Shown here: positions 35,239 to 43,753 of the stretch, one piece after another
Layout: the number at the start of each line of letters is the position of its first letter
Position numbering within the stretch: position 1 is the first letter of the stretch
Assembly: GCF_025457605.1 (NCBI RefSeq)
Contig: NZ_JAMZFY010000001.1
Location: forward strand, 1,798,001 to 1,862,000
From: Haloarcula laminariae
Lineage (GTDB): Archaea; Halobacteriota; Halobacteria; Halobacteriales; Haloarculaceae
Direction: 5' to 3'
DNA length: 64,000 bases
The notes under the pieces: generated by a model
What the model was told of the DNA's origin: nothing
What the model saw: the letters and a program-made list of their open reading frames with translations, nothing else
The model's database searches: none
Made by a program: the position numbers and the translations under genes

Positions 35239-35616
35239 ATGGCGCAGGACACGCTGTACGAGCGGCTGGGCGGTCAGGACGGTATCCGAGCGGTCGTCGA
35301 CGACTTCTACGACAGGCTGGTGGCCGACGACTCGCTGGGCCCGTTCTTCGAGGACGCGGACGTGTCGAAGCTGCGACGGACCCAGACGGACTTCCTCTGT
35401 GAGGCGGCCGGCGGCCCCGAGACGTACGACGCGACGCCGGTCCGCGAGGCCCACATCGACGTCCCGTTTACCCCGGAACACATCGAGCGGGCCGTCGAAC
35501 TGCTGTACCGGAGCCTCGACGAGTTCGACGTGCCCGACGAGGACGCCGACGCCGTCGTGGAAGCGGTCGCGGCCTTCGAGGAGGAGCTGTTGGCGACCCC
35601 GGACGGGGACGACTGA
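35239..35616 (+). CDS. Group I truncated haemoglobin
   Basis: A 125-residue 2-on-2 globin. The N-terminal LYERLGGQDGIRAVVDDFYDRL is the family signature, with Phe23-Tyr24 at the B9/B10 positions; Tyr24 would face bound O2. His72 (REAHIDVPFTPEHIERA) fits the proximal haem ligand. Members bind O2 or NO and may protect from nitrosative stress. No export signal is present. The gene stands alone between rqcH and an FAD oxidoreductase convergent to it. Confidence 0.9.
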   Translation: MAQDTLYERLGGQDGIRAVVDDFYDRLVADDSLGPFFEDADVSKLRRTQTDFLCEAAGGPETYDATPVREAHIDVPFTPEHIERAVELLYRSLDEFDVPDEDADAVVEAVAAFEEELLATPDGDD

Positions 35617-35631
35617 GCGGTACGAGCGGTT

Positions 35632-36666
35632 TCAGAGCCGTTCGGCGACCGTCTCGCCGACCTCCAGCCCGTTGCGGACGGCGGCGTGCAGGCGTGGCTC
35701 CTCGGCCACCCAGTCGCCGGCGAAGTAGAGGTCGTGGTCGGCCGCGGGGGCGAGGGCGTCCCGGTCGACCGTCTCCTCGGGCTGGGCGTAGCGCCAGTGC
35801 TGGTGGTCCGTCCAGTCCGGGTCGGTCAGGCGGTCGTCGTCCAGCAGGTGTGCCGTCCGCTGGGCCATCTCCTCCAGTAGCCGGTCGGGGTGGGCGTCGT
35901 AGTTGGCGACCGACCAGCCCTCGTTCATCTGGACCAGCAGGAGCGACTCCCCGTCGGGGACGTGGCCCGCCTTGCACTCCTCGCGGGCGAGCCAGCCGAT
36001 GTCGTGGGCCTTGTCGGCGTTGACGGCGGCGTACCAGGGCACGTCGAGTTCGAAGGGGTAGTGGAACATCCCGGCGACGACGGTCCGATAGGGGACCGAG
36101 GCGACCGTCCGGCGGAGGTCCCGACAGTCGTCGTGGTCCCAGTCCGCCTCGCCGAGCAGGTCGGCGGTCTGGGGCGCCGGCGGCGTGAGCAGGAGCGCGT
36201 CGTAGCGGCCGTGGTCGGTTCCGTCGGCGGCGTGGACGCGCCAGCCGTCGGTCTCGCGGTCCAGCGTCTCCACGCGGACGCCGTTGTGGACCGTCGCGTC
36301 GGTTTCCGCGAACAGCCGCTTCGCCAGCTGTGTGATGCCAGCCTCGTAGGTCCACTTGTGGTCGTCGCTGTCACGGCCCTCATCGATGTCGCCGTCGCGC
36401 TCGAAGGCGTATATCGGCTCGTCGACGTCGACGAGCCCCTCGGTCGGCAGCGTCTCGGTGACCAGCTCGGTCACCCGCTCGTCGTCGGCCTTGAGGTAGT
36501 TCGCACCGTACTCGTAGGTGCAGTCGTCCTTGCGTCGCGTGGCCGCGCGGCCACAGACGCCGCGGCTCTTCTCGAAGACCGTGACATCGACGGCCGTATC
36601 CCGGAGCGCGTACGCCGCTGCGGCGCCCGCCGCGCCGGCGCCGACGACAGCAAGGTTCGGTGTCAT
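35632..36666 (-). CDS. FAD-dependent oxidoreductase (renalase/amine oxidase-like)
   Basis: A 344-residue flavoprotein. The dinucleotide-binding motif GAGAAGAAAAY is at residues 8-18 and is followed by VTVFEKSRGVCGRAATRR, the arrangement of renalase-type NAD(P)/FAD oxidases. The C-terminal FAGDWVAEEPRLHAAVRNGLEVGE is the matching second FAD-contact block. Substrate cannot be told from sequence; related proteins act on amines or on dihydro-NAD isomers. The stop lies 15 bp from the convergent globin gene. Confidence 0.87.
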   Translation of the reverse strand: MTPNLAVVGAGAAGAAAAYALRDTAVDVTVFEKSRGVCGRAATRRKDDCTYEYGANYLKADDERVTELVTETLPTEGLVDVDEPIYAFERDGDIDEGRDSDDHKWTYEAGITQLAKRLFAETDATVHNGVRVETLDRETDGWRVHAADGTDHGRYDALLLTPPAPQTADLLGEADWDHDDCRDLRRTVASVPYRTVVAGMFHYPFELDVPWYAAVNADKAHDIGWLAREECKAGHVPDGESLLLVQMNEGWSVANYDAHPDRLLEEMAQRTAHLLDDDRLTDPDWTDHQHWRYAQPEETVDRDALAPAADHDLYFAGDWVAEEPRLHAAVRNGLEVGETVAERL

Positions 36667-36796
36667 GACTGGAATATGGGGCGGCGGGAGTAAATAACCA
36701 AGTCAAACCCGGCCGCGGTCGAGAGCCAATCTATCTCCTCTCCGGCGGTTGTCCCGACGAGGCGGAGCCGCTACCCGGTCGACTGTGAAGCGTCGT

Positions 36797-36804
36797 CTTT
36801 TTAC
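36797..36804 (+). promoter_or_regulatory. TATA-like box of the NTF2-like lipoprotein gene
   Basis: A TTTTTA run is centred about 27 bp before the ATG at 36828, fitting a leaderless haloarchaeal promoter. Confidence 0.55.
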
Positions 36805-36827
36805 CGTCCCACAGACGCCCGCCTGAT

Positions 36828-37391
36828 ATGCGAGGCACAGATGACCCGTTGTCGATGAATCGACGTTCAGTTGTCGCGGCCGTCGGCTTTGCGGCTATCA
36901 CCGGAATCTCTGGCTGTCTCGGCAGTGACGACTCCGGCGAGGGCGAAACCGCGGTACCGGACACGAGTACGGAAACTGAAACCGCCGGGGCTACACCGAC
37001 AGAGCCCGCTACTGCTGGCTCCACGCCGACCGAGTCCGCGACCGACGCCACACAGACCGAGGTGACGACGGCGTCTCCCGGCGAAAGCGGGATAGTCGCT
37101 GTCGTCGATAACTACCTTCAGGCGTTCGATGCCGGGGACTACGACGGAATACTTGCGCTCACCCATTCGGAGGGGCCGGAAGAGGAATCAGTTCGGGAGG
37201 TCGGCGAGTCGAGTATCCAATCTCTCGGTGACCAGTACACGTTCGAACTGGTCGAGGCGACTGTGGTCTCGAACAGTGCCGGCGAGGCGACTGTCGACGT
37301 CACCTACACCAGAAGCGACGAAACAGTTGAGCGAGATGTGGAACTCCGAACAGAATCGGGCGTATGGAAAATCTGGGAGGACGACGCCTGA
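36828..37391 (+). CDS. Tat lipoprotein with small NTF2-like domain
   Basis: A 187-residue exported lipoprotein. Twin arginines (NRRSVVAAV, Arg12-Arg13) and a lipobox ending ISGC (Cys30) are followed by a Thr/Glu/Pro-rich linker of about 55 residues (repeated TPTE/TPTES). The C-terminal 95 residues (VVDNYLQAFDAGDYDGILAL through TVERDVELRTESGVWKIWED) look like an NTF2/DUF4878-type cone. Such domains occur in periplasm-facing lipoproteins of unknown ligand. The leaderless promoter supports the ATG at 36828 rather than the later ATG at MNRRS. Its GC content is lower than that of its neighbours. Confidence 0.78.
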   Translation: MRGTDDPLSMNRRSVVAAVGFAAITGISGCLGSDDSGEGETAVPDTSTETETAGATPTEPATAGSTPTESATDATQTEVTTASPGESGIVAVVDNYLQAFDAGDYDGILALTHSEGPEEESVREVGESSIQSLGDQYTFELVEATVVSNSAGEATVDVTYTRSDETVERDVELRTESGVWKIWEDDA

Positions 37392-37474
37392 GAGCGGAAG
37401 GGCACACCATCGCTTACGCTGGGCCGATGTCGAGACAGGCCCTATATCAGAGTGAGCGAGGGAGGGAAGGCGGA

Positions 37475-38188
37475 TTACACCTGTTCAGCCAGGGCCCGCA
37501 ACGCGTCGCTCCCCCCGGTCAACAGCGGGTCGCCGTGCCCCATCGCGGCCACGTCGAAGGCCGGAATCCGGTCGGCGAGGGCACCGATGTTCGTTCGGAG
37601 CTCGTCCATGTCGTAGGAGTCGCCCCAGAACGGCGTCGTCAGGCCGCCGTCGTCGCCCGCCCACACCAGGTCGCCGAGAAACGCCGCCGAGGCGTCCGCG
37701 TGGTGGTAGACCACGTGGCCCGGGTTGTGCCCCGGCGTGTGGTAGGCGGTGAAACCGCCGACGGTGTCGCCGTCGTCCAGCGGTTCGAGTGTGAGCTCCG
37801 GCAGCGGAAAGAGCCGGCGGCTCGCCCGGTGAAAGAGCCCCTTGTGGTGGAGCAGTGCCGGTTCGGCACGCCCCGCCAGCAGGTCGAGGTCGTCACGACC
37901 CACGGAGACCGGACCGTCGAACGCCGGGACGAGCCGGTTCAGCCCGCCGACGTGGTCGAGGTCGTAGTGGGTGAGCAGCACGCGGTCGAGGTCGGTCGGG
38001 CCGTACCCCACAGCATCGAGTTCGTCGCCGATAGTGGGTCTGTTCCACCACAGGCCGGTGTCGACGAGCGTGAGCGCGTCGCCGTCGCCCCCGACCGCCC
38101 GCTCGTCGACGAGGTAGGCGTTCGAGGCCAGCGGCGGGAACAGGCCGAGCTCCAGTAGCCACACGCCCGGCCTGAGTTCCCTGACCAT
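37475..38188 (-). CDS. MBL-fold hydrolase (glyoxalase II-like)
   Basis: A 237-residue metallo-beta-lactamase fold protein. The binding motif THYDLDHVGGLN (about residues 71-82) is HxxxDH; later ligand segments are YHTPGHNPGHVVYH and FLGDLVW. The overall layout matches the glyoxalase II-like/hydrolase group, but the reaction is not determined by sequence. The start was chosen at MVRELRPG, just ahead of the first strand. It is in a run of minus-strand genes with the SRPBCC and Elp3 genes upstream. Confidence 0.87.
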   Translation of the reverse strand: MVRELRPGVWLLELGLFPPLASNAYLVDERAVGGDGDALTLVDTGLWWNRPTIGDELDAVGYGPTDLDRVLLTHYDLDHVGGLNRLVPAFDGPVSVGRDDLDLLAGRAEPALLHHKGLFHRASRRLFPLPELTLEPLDDGDTVGGFTAYHTPGHNPGHVVYHHADASAAFLGDLVWAGDDGGLTTPFWGDSYDMDELRTNIGALADRIPAFDVAAMGHGDPLLTGGSDALRALAEQV

Positions 38189-38241
38189 GCGGACAGGAGG
38201 TGGGCCGCGATGAAAACGGCACCGTATCGTGGGAACAGTTC

Positions 38242-38703
38242 TCAGTCGTCGAGGAACTGGTCCCACTCGTCGCCTTCGGCCAGTTCCCGCAACGCGTCCG
38301 CGTGGTAGTCGACGAGCCCCCGGAGCCGCCGTCGGGCGACCGGCTCGCCGAGCCGCCCTACCGGGCCGAACGGCATCGTGAACTGCACGGTATCGCGCAT
38401 CACGGTTCCCGTACCGTCCTCCTCGAAGGTGTGCTCGTGGACGAGCGAACCGAAGACGCCCGATAGCTGCTCGTCGACGAAGCGACGCGAGCGGTCCATG
38501 TCGGTGACCTCGGCGGTGAGTTCGAACGGGACGCCGAACTGTCGTTGCTTGAACGTGACGCGGTCGCCCAGTTCCAGCAGTCCGGTCGCGCCCTCGGCGC
38601 GCTCCTCGGGCATCGTCGCGACGTGGGCCTCGACGTGGCGAGCGAGGTCGAAGACGCGGTCGCGGGGCGCGGCTATCCGGGTCTCCCGAACGATTGCGCC
38701 CAC
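38242..38703 (-). CDS. SRPBCC/START-like protein
   Basis: A 153-residue protein with the START-like ligand-binding fold: an N-terminal strand and helix (VRETRIAAPRDRVFDLARHVEAH), a beta sheet (LGDRVTFKQRQFGVPFELTAEVTDMDRSRRF) and a long C-terminal helix. Relatives bind hydrophobic small molecules; some act as ligand carriers or cyclases. No export signal. It lies 6 bp downstream of elp3 and is likely cotranscribed with it. Confidence 0.85.
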   Translation of the reverse strand: MGAIVRETRIAAPRDRVFDLARHVEAHVATMPEERAEGATGLLELGDRVTFKQRQFGVPFELTAEVTDMDRSRRFVDEQLSGVFGSLVHEHTFEEDGTGTVMRDTVQFTMPFGPVGRLGEPVARRRLRGLVDYHADALRELAEGDEWDQFLDD

Positions 38704-38709
38704 GGGGAG

Positions 38710-40410
38710 TCACTCCAGCCGTTTGCTGACGTAGGGGCCGTCCTGCTTGTAGCCGAGCTTCTCGCGGTAGTACTGCCGGACGCCGATACCCGAGATGACG
38801 GAAATCTTCGAGAAGCCGGCGTCGCGGGCCAGTTCCTCGGCTCTGGCGAGCAGACGCTTGCCGAACCCCTTGTGCTGGTGGTCGTCGTCACCGGCCGACT
38901 GGCCGACGCCCACCGAGTTCCCGTAGACGTGGAGCTCCCGAACCAGCGCCGCGTCTTCGAGTTCCCGCCTGACGGGGTCCGCTGCCGCGGACGGCCCCGT
39001 TCCGCCGTCCGCGTGGGATGGGAACCGGAGCCGGCAAAAGCCCACCAGCACGTCGGTCTCGAAGTCCTCGAAGGAGATGAAGTGCTCCGTGCCGCCACAG
39101 GCCTCGTAGGTCATCACGTTCAGCTCGATGTCCTCCGCGACCTCGTCCTTGTGGCCGGCCTCGCGACAGCGGATGCAGTCACAGGACCAGCCGTGTTTCT
39201 CCATCTCTTTCCAGGCGAGCTGTCTGAGGTTGGACTTCCAGACGCCGCCCTCGATGAAGTCGGCCGGGATGTCCCGCTGGACGCGCTGGAGGCGGGTGTA
39301 GCGGGGAATCATGTCCTTGATTTCGGCGACGAGCTCGGCGGCCTCCTCGTTGTTCAGCGGGTCGAAGTCGTTCTTCTGCCACCAGTCGTAGGTGACGGTG
39401 CCCGGGACGACGAGCGTCGGGTATATCTTGAGGTAGTCGGGCTTCCAGCGCGATTCCGAGAAGATGCGCCGGAAGTCCTCCAGACACATCTCCTTGGACA
39501 TCCCGGGCTGGCCCGGCATCATGTGGAAGCCGACCTTGAACGCCGAGTCCCTGAGCCGGCGGTTGGCGTCGATGCTGGCCTGGACGCCGTGGCCGCGGTG
39601 CATCTCGCGGTTGATGCGCTCGAAGGTCGTCTGGACGCCGACCTCGACTTTCGTCCCGCCCAGGTTCAGCATCCGGTCTATCTGCTCGGGGTCACACCAG
39701 TCCGGCTTGGTCTCGAAGGTCGTCGCGACGTTTCGCACGTCGGCGGTCTCGTTCTCCGCGATGACGTCCTCCAGATACCGGAACTCGTACTCGTCGGGGT
39801 CCTGTGCGAAGCTCTCGCCCTCCTTCGGGCTGGGGTCGGCCTCCGGGTCGAAGTCGTTCATCGCCTCGATGGCCCGCTTGACGAACCACTCTTGGTAGTC
39901 ATGAGAGCGGGCAGTCATCGTCCCGCCCATGACGATGAGTTCGGCCTTGTCGACCGGGTGGCCGATCTCCCGGAGCTGATTGAGCCGCAGCGTGACCTGG
40001 CCATACGGGTCGTAGTCGTTTTGCTCGCCGCGGGCCGCGGCGGGCTCGTGGCCGGTGTAGGACTGGGCCGAGGAGAACTCCGAGTCCGGGCCGCCGGGGC
40101 AGTAGAGGCACTTCCCGTGGGGACACCGGTGTGGCGAGGTCATTATCGCTATCGGCGAGACGCCCGAGGCGGTGCGGACCGGTTTTCGCTGGAGGACCTC
40201 CTCCAGGACCTCGCGGTGTTCCTGTGGGGCGTAGTCGAGCAGTTCGGAGTTCTGTGGGACCTTCGGGGCCGAGTACTCCCGGCAGACGTCAATCTTGGCG
40301 CTCTCGACGTCGTCGCGTTCGACCTCGCCGGCGAGGATGCGGTCGACCAGCTCCGCACACACCTGCTGGAAGGCCTCGGTCTCCTCGGGCTCCGTCGTCT
40401 CCGTGCTCAT
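38710..40410 (-). CDS. elp3: Elp3, tRNA U34 carboxymethyl-forming radical SAM/GNAT enzyme
   Basis: A 566-residue archaeal Elp3. It modifies wobble uridine (cm5U34) in tRNA and in archaea acts without the other Elongator subunits. The radical SAM site is C96PHGKC101LYC104 (CxxxxCxxC). A Cys-rich segment around residues 410-420 (GWSCDCIRC) likely binds zinc. The C-terminal 140 residues are the GNAT domain, with QHKGFGKRLLARAEELA as the acetyl-CoA binding loop. Length and domain order fit archaeal Elp3. The SRPBCC gene lies 6 bp downstream. Confidence 0.95.
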   Translation of the reverse strand: MSTETTEPEETEAFQQVCAELVDRILAGEVERDDVESAKIDVCREYSAPKVPQNSELLDYAPQEHREVLEEVLQRKPVRTASGVSPIAIMTSPHRCPHGKCLYCPGGPDSEFSSAQSYTGHEPAAARGEQNDYDPYGQVTLRLNQLREIGHPVDKAELIVMGGTMTARSHDYQEWFVKRAIEAMNDFDPEADPSPKEGESFAQDPDEYEFRYLEDVIAENETADVRNVATTFETKPDWCDPEQIDRMLNLGGTKVEVGVQTTFERINREMHRGHGVQASIDANRRLRDSAFKVGFHMMPGQPGMSKEMCLEDFRRIFSESRWKPDYLKIYPTLVVPGTVTYDWWQKNDFDPLNNEEAAELVAEIKDMIPRYTRLQRVQRDIPADFIEGGVWKSNLRQLAWKEMEKHGWSCDCIRCREAGHKDEVAEDIELNVMTYEACGGTEHFISFEDFETDVLVGFCRLRFPSHADGGTGPSAAADPVRRELEDAALVRELHVYGNSVGVGQSAGDDDHQHKGFGKRLLARAEELARDAGFSKISVISGIGVRQYYREKLGYKQDGPYVSKRLE

Positions 40411-40517
40411 CGCTTACCCGAACTGGTCGACACGGCCGAATAAGCGTGTCGCTCGGGCGTGAGTGGCGGCCGCACACGCCCGCAGGCTTGAAGTCGCGAG
40501 TGACCGTCTACCCGTGT

Positions 40518-40655
40518 ATGAGCGCCGATGGTACCGACGACACGTCAGACCGCCCCGAGTTCCGCGGCTGCCTCTTCTGCTACGCGGGCGAGTGGGCCTA
40601 CTACGGCGCGAAGACGGCCGTCGGCAAAGTTTCGGACAGTCAGTCCTCCCAGTAG
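40518..40655 (+). CDS. Tiny 45-residue protein with CLFCYAGEW block
   Basis: A very short protein. Between an acidic start (MSADGTDDTSDRPEF) and a Ser/Gln tail lies the compact block RGCLFCYAGEWAYYGAKTAVGKV with a CxxC pair and a run of aromatic residues. One CxxC could bind metal only as a dimer or with an outside ligand. Its last 16 bp overlap the end of the convergent cupin gene. GC3 pattern and the aromatic/cysteine block look gene-like, but length alone gives limited support. Function unknown. Confidence 0.55.
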   Translation: MSADGTDDTSDRPEFRGCLFCYAGEWAYYGAKTAVGKVSDSQSSQ

Positions 40656-41128
40656 TCCAGTTCGGCGTGTAAGTCGAGATACGTCGACAGCGACCGCGCC
40701 TCGCTGTCGCCGCCGGGGGCGCTCCCGGCGTAGAGGCCCACCATGTCCCGGTCCGGGTAGACGGTGATGTCGGGCTCCTCCATCGTTCCGCTCATCAGCA
40801 GCCGGAGCCCCGCCTCGCCGGCCTCGATGTCGTGGGCGCTCTCTTCCCCGGCCGGGAGGGCGACGTAGTCCCCGGCTTCGAGGTCGTGTTCGGTCTCGTC
40901 CGGTCCCAGAAACAGCGTCCCTTCGCCGTCGAGGACGAAGATTGACTCCTCGTTGCCCTCGTGGTAGTGGCGGACCCAGAGGCGCTTGCCCGCGGGGACC
41001 TCGTAGAGGCTGGTCCCCAGCTTCTCGCCGCCGGCGGCGTCGGCGAGTTGCTTCCGTTTGAACTGGCGGTCGCCGTGGTCGTGTTCGGTCCAGTCGAGTT
41101 CGGCTGCGTTGACGGGGCCGTCGCTCAT
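40640..41128 (-). CDS. Cupin domain protein
   Basis: A 162-residue single cupin. The first motif is RHYHEGNEESIFVLDGEGTLFLG and the second GDYVALPAGEESAHDIEAGEAGLRLL, which together hold a metal site with two His, a Glu and a later His. Function among cupins is very broad and cannot be assigned; sugar-nucleotide or small-molecule enzymes and binding proteins are all possible. The N-terminus (TEHDHGDRQFKRKQL) is typical of small haloarchaeal cupins. It overlaps the tiny convergent gene by 16 bp. Confidence 0.88.
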   Translation of the reverse strand: MSDGPVNAAELDWTEHDHGDRQFKRKQLADAAGGEKLGTSLYEVPAGKRLWVRHYHEGNEESIFVLDGEGTLFLGPDETEHDLEAGDYVALPAGEESAHDIEAGEAGLRLLMSGTMEEPDITVYPDRDMVGLYAGSAPGGDSEARSLSTYLDLHAELDYWED

Positions 41129-41167
41129 ACCGATGCGACAGCGACCGGGGAGAAAAGCCCTGTGTCG

Positions 41168-43405
41168 CTACAGGTCGTCGGCGAGGCGTGCGAGCGTCGC
41201 GTCCAGCACGGCGTCGCGCTCGCCGGCGAGATAGCGGACGGAGCCGTCGCGCACGCTCCGGGTGGTGACGCCGCCCTCAGGCACGGTCTCGTCGACGTCG
41301 GCGACCAGCTCGTGCAGGTCGAGGTCGGCGTCGGTGCGGACGTACAGCGTGTCCGTGTCGACGCCGACGACGGCGTCGACCTCGCCGCGGACCGAGCGGT
41401 AGAGCTCGTCCAGCAGGAGCGTCTCCGGCGGGAACTCGTACTGGTGGGAGTAGGCGTCCGTGTCGAGGACACCGATGTCGGCCCCCTCGACCGTGTGGTA
41501 CTCCAGGTTGGCCACGGCGGTGTCCACCTCGTCGTCGACCTTCTCGCGGAACTGCTCGGCGACGTGACCGGCCAGCCCGCCGACGTCGCTCTCGTCGTCG
41601 CCGAAGACGAGGTCGGTGATGAGCTCGCGCTTGTCCTCGTAGGACTGGTAGTGCGCTTCGAGCGCGACGGCCTCCCGAAGCTGGGTGACCGCCTCGGCGT
41701 CGTAGCCGGCCTCGCTCGCGAGGTCGACGTAGGCCGCCGGGGCGTCCTCCCAGAAGCTCACGGCGGGGAGGTGCCGGAGGTCGTCGCGCACGTCGTCGTT
41801 GACGTGGGCGGCGACGTTGGCCGCGAGCGTCGTCGCGGTGGTCTCCGGGGCGTCGGCCAGGCTCGGCGAGACGACCGCGTCGACCGCGTCGGTGACGGCG
41901 CCGTCGACCGCGATGTCGTCGACGACCACGGTCGGCGCGCCGTAGACGTTCAGCAGGTCGAAGCCGTCGAGGCTCTCGCGGGTGCCGCCGGCGGCGACGA
42001 AGACAAACAGCGGGAGCGTCTCGTCGTGGCGTTCGCGGTTGTCCAGCATCTGCGAGGCGTCCTTGGTGGCGTCGTCCATGTCGTAGACGCCGCCCTCCAG
42101 GGGCCGGCGGTCGAAGTAGTGGTACTGGGCGTCGGACCGCCGGTGCTGGTCGGTGACCAGCGGGAGCGTCGCGCGTTCCAGGGCGCTGCCCGCGAGGTAG
42201 CCGTCGGCGGTGTTGGTGTGGCGGACGATGACCGGGCGCTCGGTGAGGACCGCCTTGCGGATTTCGGTGGCCGCCTCGACCAGGTCGGTCGAGAGGGCCT
42301 CGACGGTGTCGTCCTCGGCCAGGGGCTCGGCGGCGTCCGGTCGGGCCTCGTCGTCGAGGGCGTCGGCGAGCCGTTGCTCGACTGCCTCGCGGTCCTCGCC
42401 GTCGAGGACCGTCAGGTCCGCCGTCTCGACCTGCAGCTCGCCCCGTCGCTCGCGCGCCTCGCCGTCGAGTCGGACGAACGCGCCCTCGTCGACGTCGGGG
42501 TACGCGCGGACGCCGGCTTCGACGAACGCGGCGCAGTCGACGGTGCCGCTCTCGTCCTGCAGTTCGAAGACCGTCGGGCCGGAGGTCTGTCGGATACCGA
42601 CGACCTCGCCTTCGAGTCGGACATCGTCGCCGACGTGGTCTTCGAGGGCCCCGATGGAGACGGTCTCCGGTTCGGCCTCGGACTCGACGACTGCCGTCCC
42701 GGCGCTTCCGGCGTCCGTTTCAGCCGGCTCGTCGACGACCTCGTCGTCGCTGTTCGAACCGACCGTGCCGCCGGCCTCGGCCACGCGGTCGTCGCCGTCC
42801 GCCCGGCTCACTGCGCCCGCTTCCGGCTCGGGGGAAGCGCCCGCAGTCTCCGTGGTCGACTCGGACGCTTCCTCGGCCGCGTCGTCGGAGTCAGTGTCGT
42901 CCGACGCTTCTTCGGCAGCGTCGTCTTCGGAATCGGTGTCGTCCGACGCGTCGTCGGCCGTGTCGGGGGACCGAGCGGTCGCTCCGTCCCCGTCAGCGTT
43001 TCCCGATTCGTCTTCGTCCTCGTCCAGCAGCGTCGAGTGGCCCACGTCGGGGTCGTCCACCAGGACGCCGCGGAACTCCCGCTCGGCCTGTCGGATGGAC
43101 CAGCCGAGGTCCACGTTGCCGTTGTCGCGGACGTTCTTGACCTGGACGTACACCTCGTCGCCGGCGTCCCAGTCCAGCGAGTCGAGACGCTGGTCCAGTT
43201 CGCTGCGGTGGAGCAGCCCGGTGACGCTGTCGCCGATGTCGACGAAGACGCCGAACTCGGCGAAGCCGTCCACGTTGCCGCGGTAGTATCGACCAACGTT
43301 GAGCTGGTCGGCGCTATTCCCTCGGAACTCGAACAACGCGTCCTCCTCGTGGAGGTCGCAGATGTGTCCGTCGACGGATGTGCCGCAGATGATACACGAA
43401 CCCAT
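41168..43405 (-). CDS. RecJ-like DHH family protein with zinc-finger, S1 and OB domains
   Basis: A 745-residue archaeal RecJ-like protein (COG1107 type). An N-terminal zinc knuckle (Cys4, Cys7, Cys16, His19) is followed by an S1 domain (about 38-105), a 110-residue acidic Asp/Ser/Glu linker, an OB fold (about 250-345) and a DHH-type phosphoesterase region. There, motif I reads IVRHTNTADGYLAG and the motif III position reads TVVVDDIAVDG, where active RecJ-like enzymes have DHH. The change suggests altered or lost nuclease activity, in the manner of Cdc45-like scaffolds, but no structure confirms this. ATG at MGSCIICG chosen since it starts the zinc knuckle. Confidence 0.85.
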   Translation of the reverse strand: MGSCIICGTSVDGHICDLHEEDALFEFRGNSADQLNVGRYYRGNVDGFAEFGVFVDIGDSVTGLLHRSELDQRLDSLDWDAGDEVYVQVKNVRDNGNVDLGWSIRQAEREFRGVLVDDPDVGHSTLLDEDEDESGNADGDGATARSPDTADDASDDTDSEDDAAEEASDDTDSDDAAEEASESTTETAGASPEPEAGAVSRADGDDRVAEAGGTVGSNSDDEVVDEPAETDAGSAGTAVVESEAEPETVSIGALEDHVGDDVRLEGEVVGIRQTSGPTVFELQDESGTVDCAAFVEAGVRAYPDVDEGAFVRLDGEARERRGELQVETADLTVLDGEDREAVEQRLADALDDEARPDAAEPLAEDDTVEALSTDLVEAATEIRKAVLTERPVIVRHTNTADGYLAGSALERATLPLVTDQHRRSDAQYHYFDRRPLEGGVYDMDDATKDASQMLDNRERHDETLPLFVFVAAGGTRESLDGFDLLNVYGAPTVVVDDIAVDGAVTDAVDAVVSPSLADAPETTATTLAANVAAHVNDDVRDDLRHLPAVSFWEDAPAAYVDLASEAGYDAEAVTQLREAVALEAHYQSYEDKRELITDLVFGDDESDVGGLAGHVAEQFREKVDDEVDTAVANLEYHTVEGADIGVLDTDAYSHQYEFPPETLLLDELYRSVRGEVDAVVGVDTDTLYVRTDADLDLHELVADVDETVPEGGVTTRSVRDGSVRYLAGERDAVLDATLARLADDL

Positions 43406-43468
43406 TGCCCGATGCAAGCAGGTGGGGCCTAAAACTGTTGTCGAATTCGCCGCGTCGGCAAGCCGGGC

Positions 43469-43732
43469 TTACTCGAAGGCCTCTCCCTCCGATTCGAGCA
43501 GCTCCAGCCCCTCTCTGAGGGCGCTGGCCTGTTCCGGGAACAGCGCGACCTCTACCTCGCTGCCCTGTTCGTCCTCGAAGGTGAGCTTCACGCGCTTGTC
43601 CCCGTACTCGCGGGCGTCGACCCCCTCGACGTCGTAGAGCTTGACCGTCGCCCGCTTGTTCGACGGGCCGACGTGCTTGAACGCGCCGTCCTTGAGTTCG
43701 AGCATGAAGTCGTCGATGTCCAGCGTGAGCAT
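43469..43732 (-). CDS. Small conserved haloarchaeal beta protein, unknown function
   Basis: An 87-residue soluble protein. It begins MLTLDIDDFMLELKDGAFKHVGPSNKRATVKLYD and continues with alternating strands, then a C-terminal helix (FPEQASALREGLELLESE). The pattern suggests a small beta sandwich or PH-like fold; no motif points to an activity. It stands 63 bp upstream of the RecJ-like gene on the same strand. I do not recognise a characterised family. Confidence 0.72.
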   Translation of the reverse strand: MLTLDIDDFMLELKDGAFKHVGPSNKRATVKLYDVEGVDAREYGDKRVKLTFEDEQGSEVEVALFPEQASALREGLELLESEGEAFE

Positions 43733-43753
43733 ATCCGACCTACGCGCCCGCGG

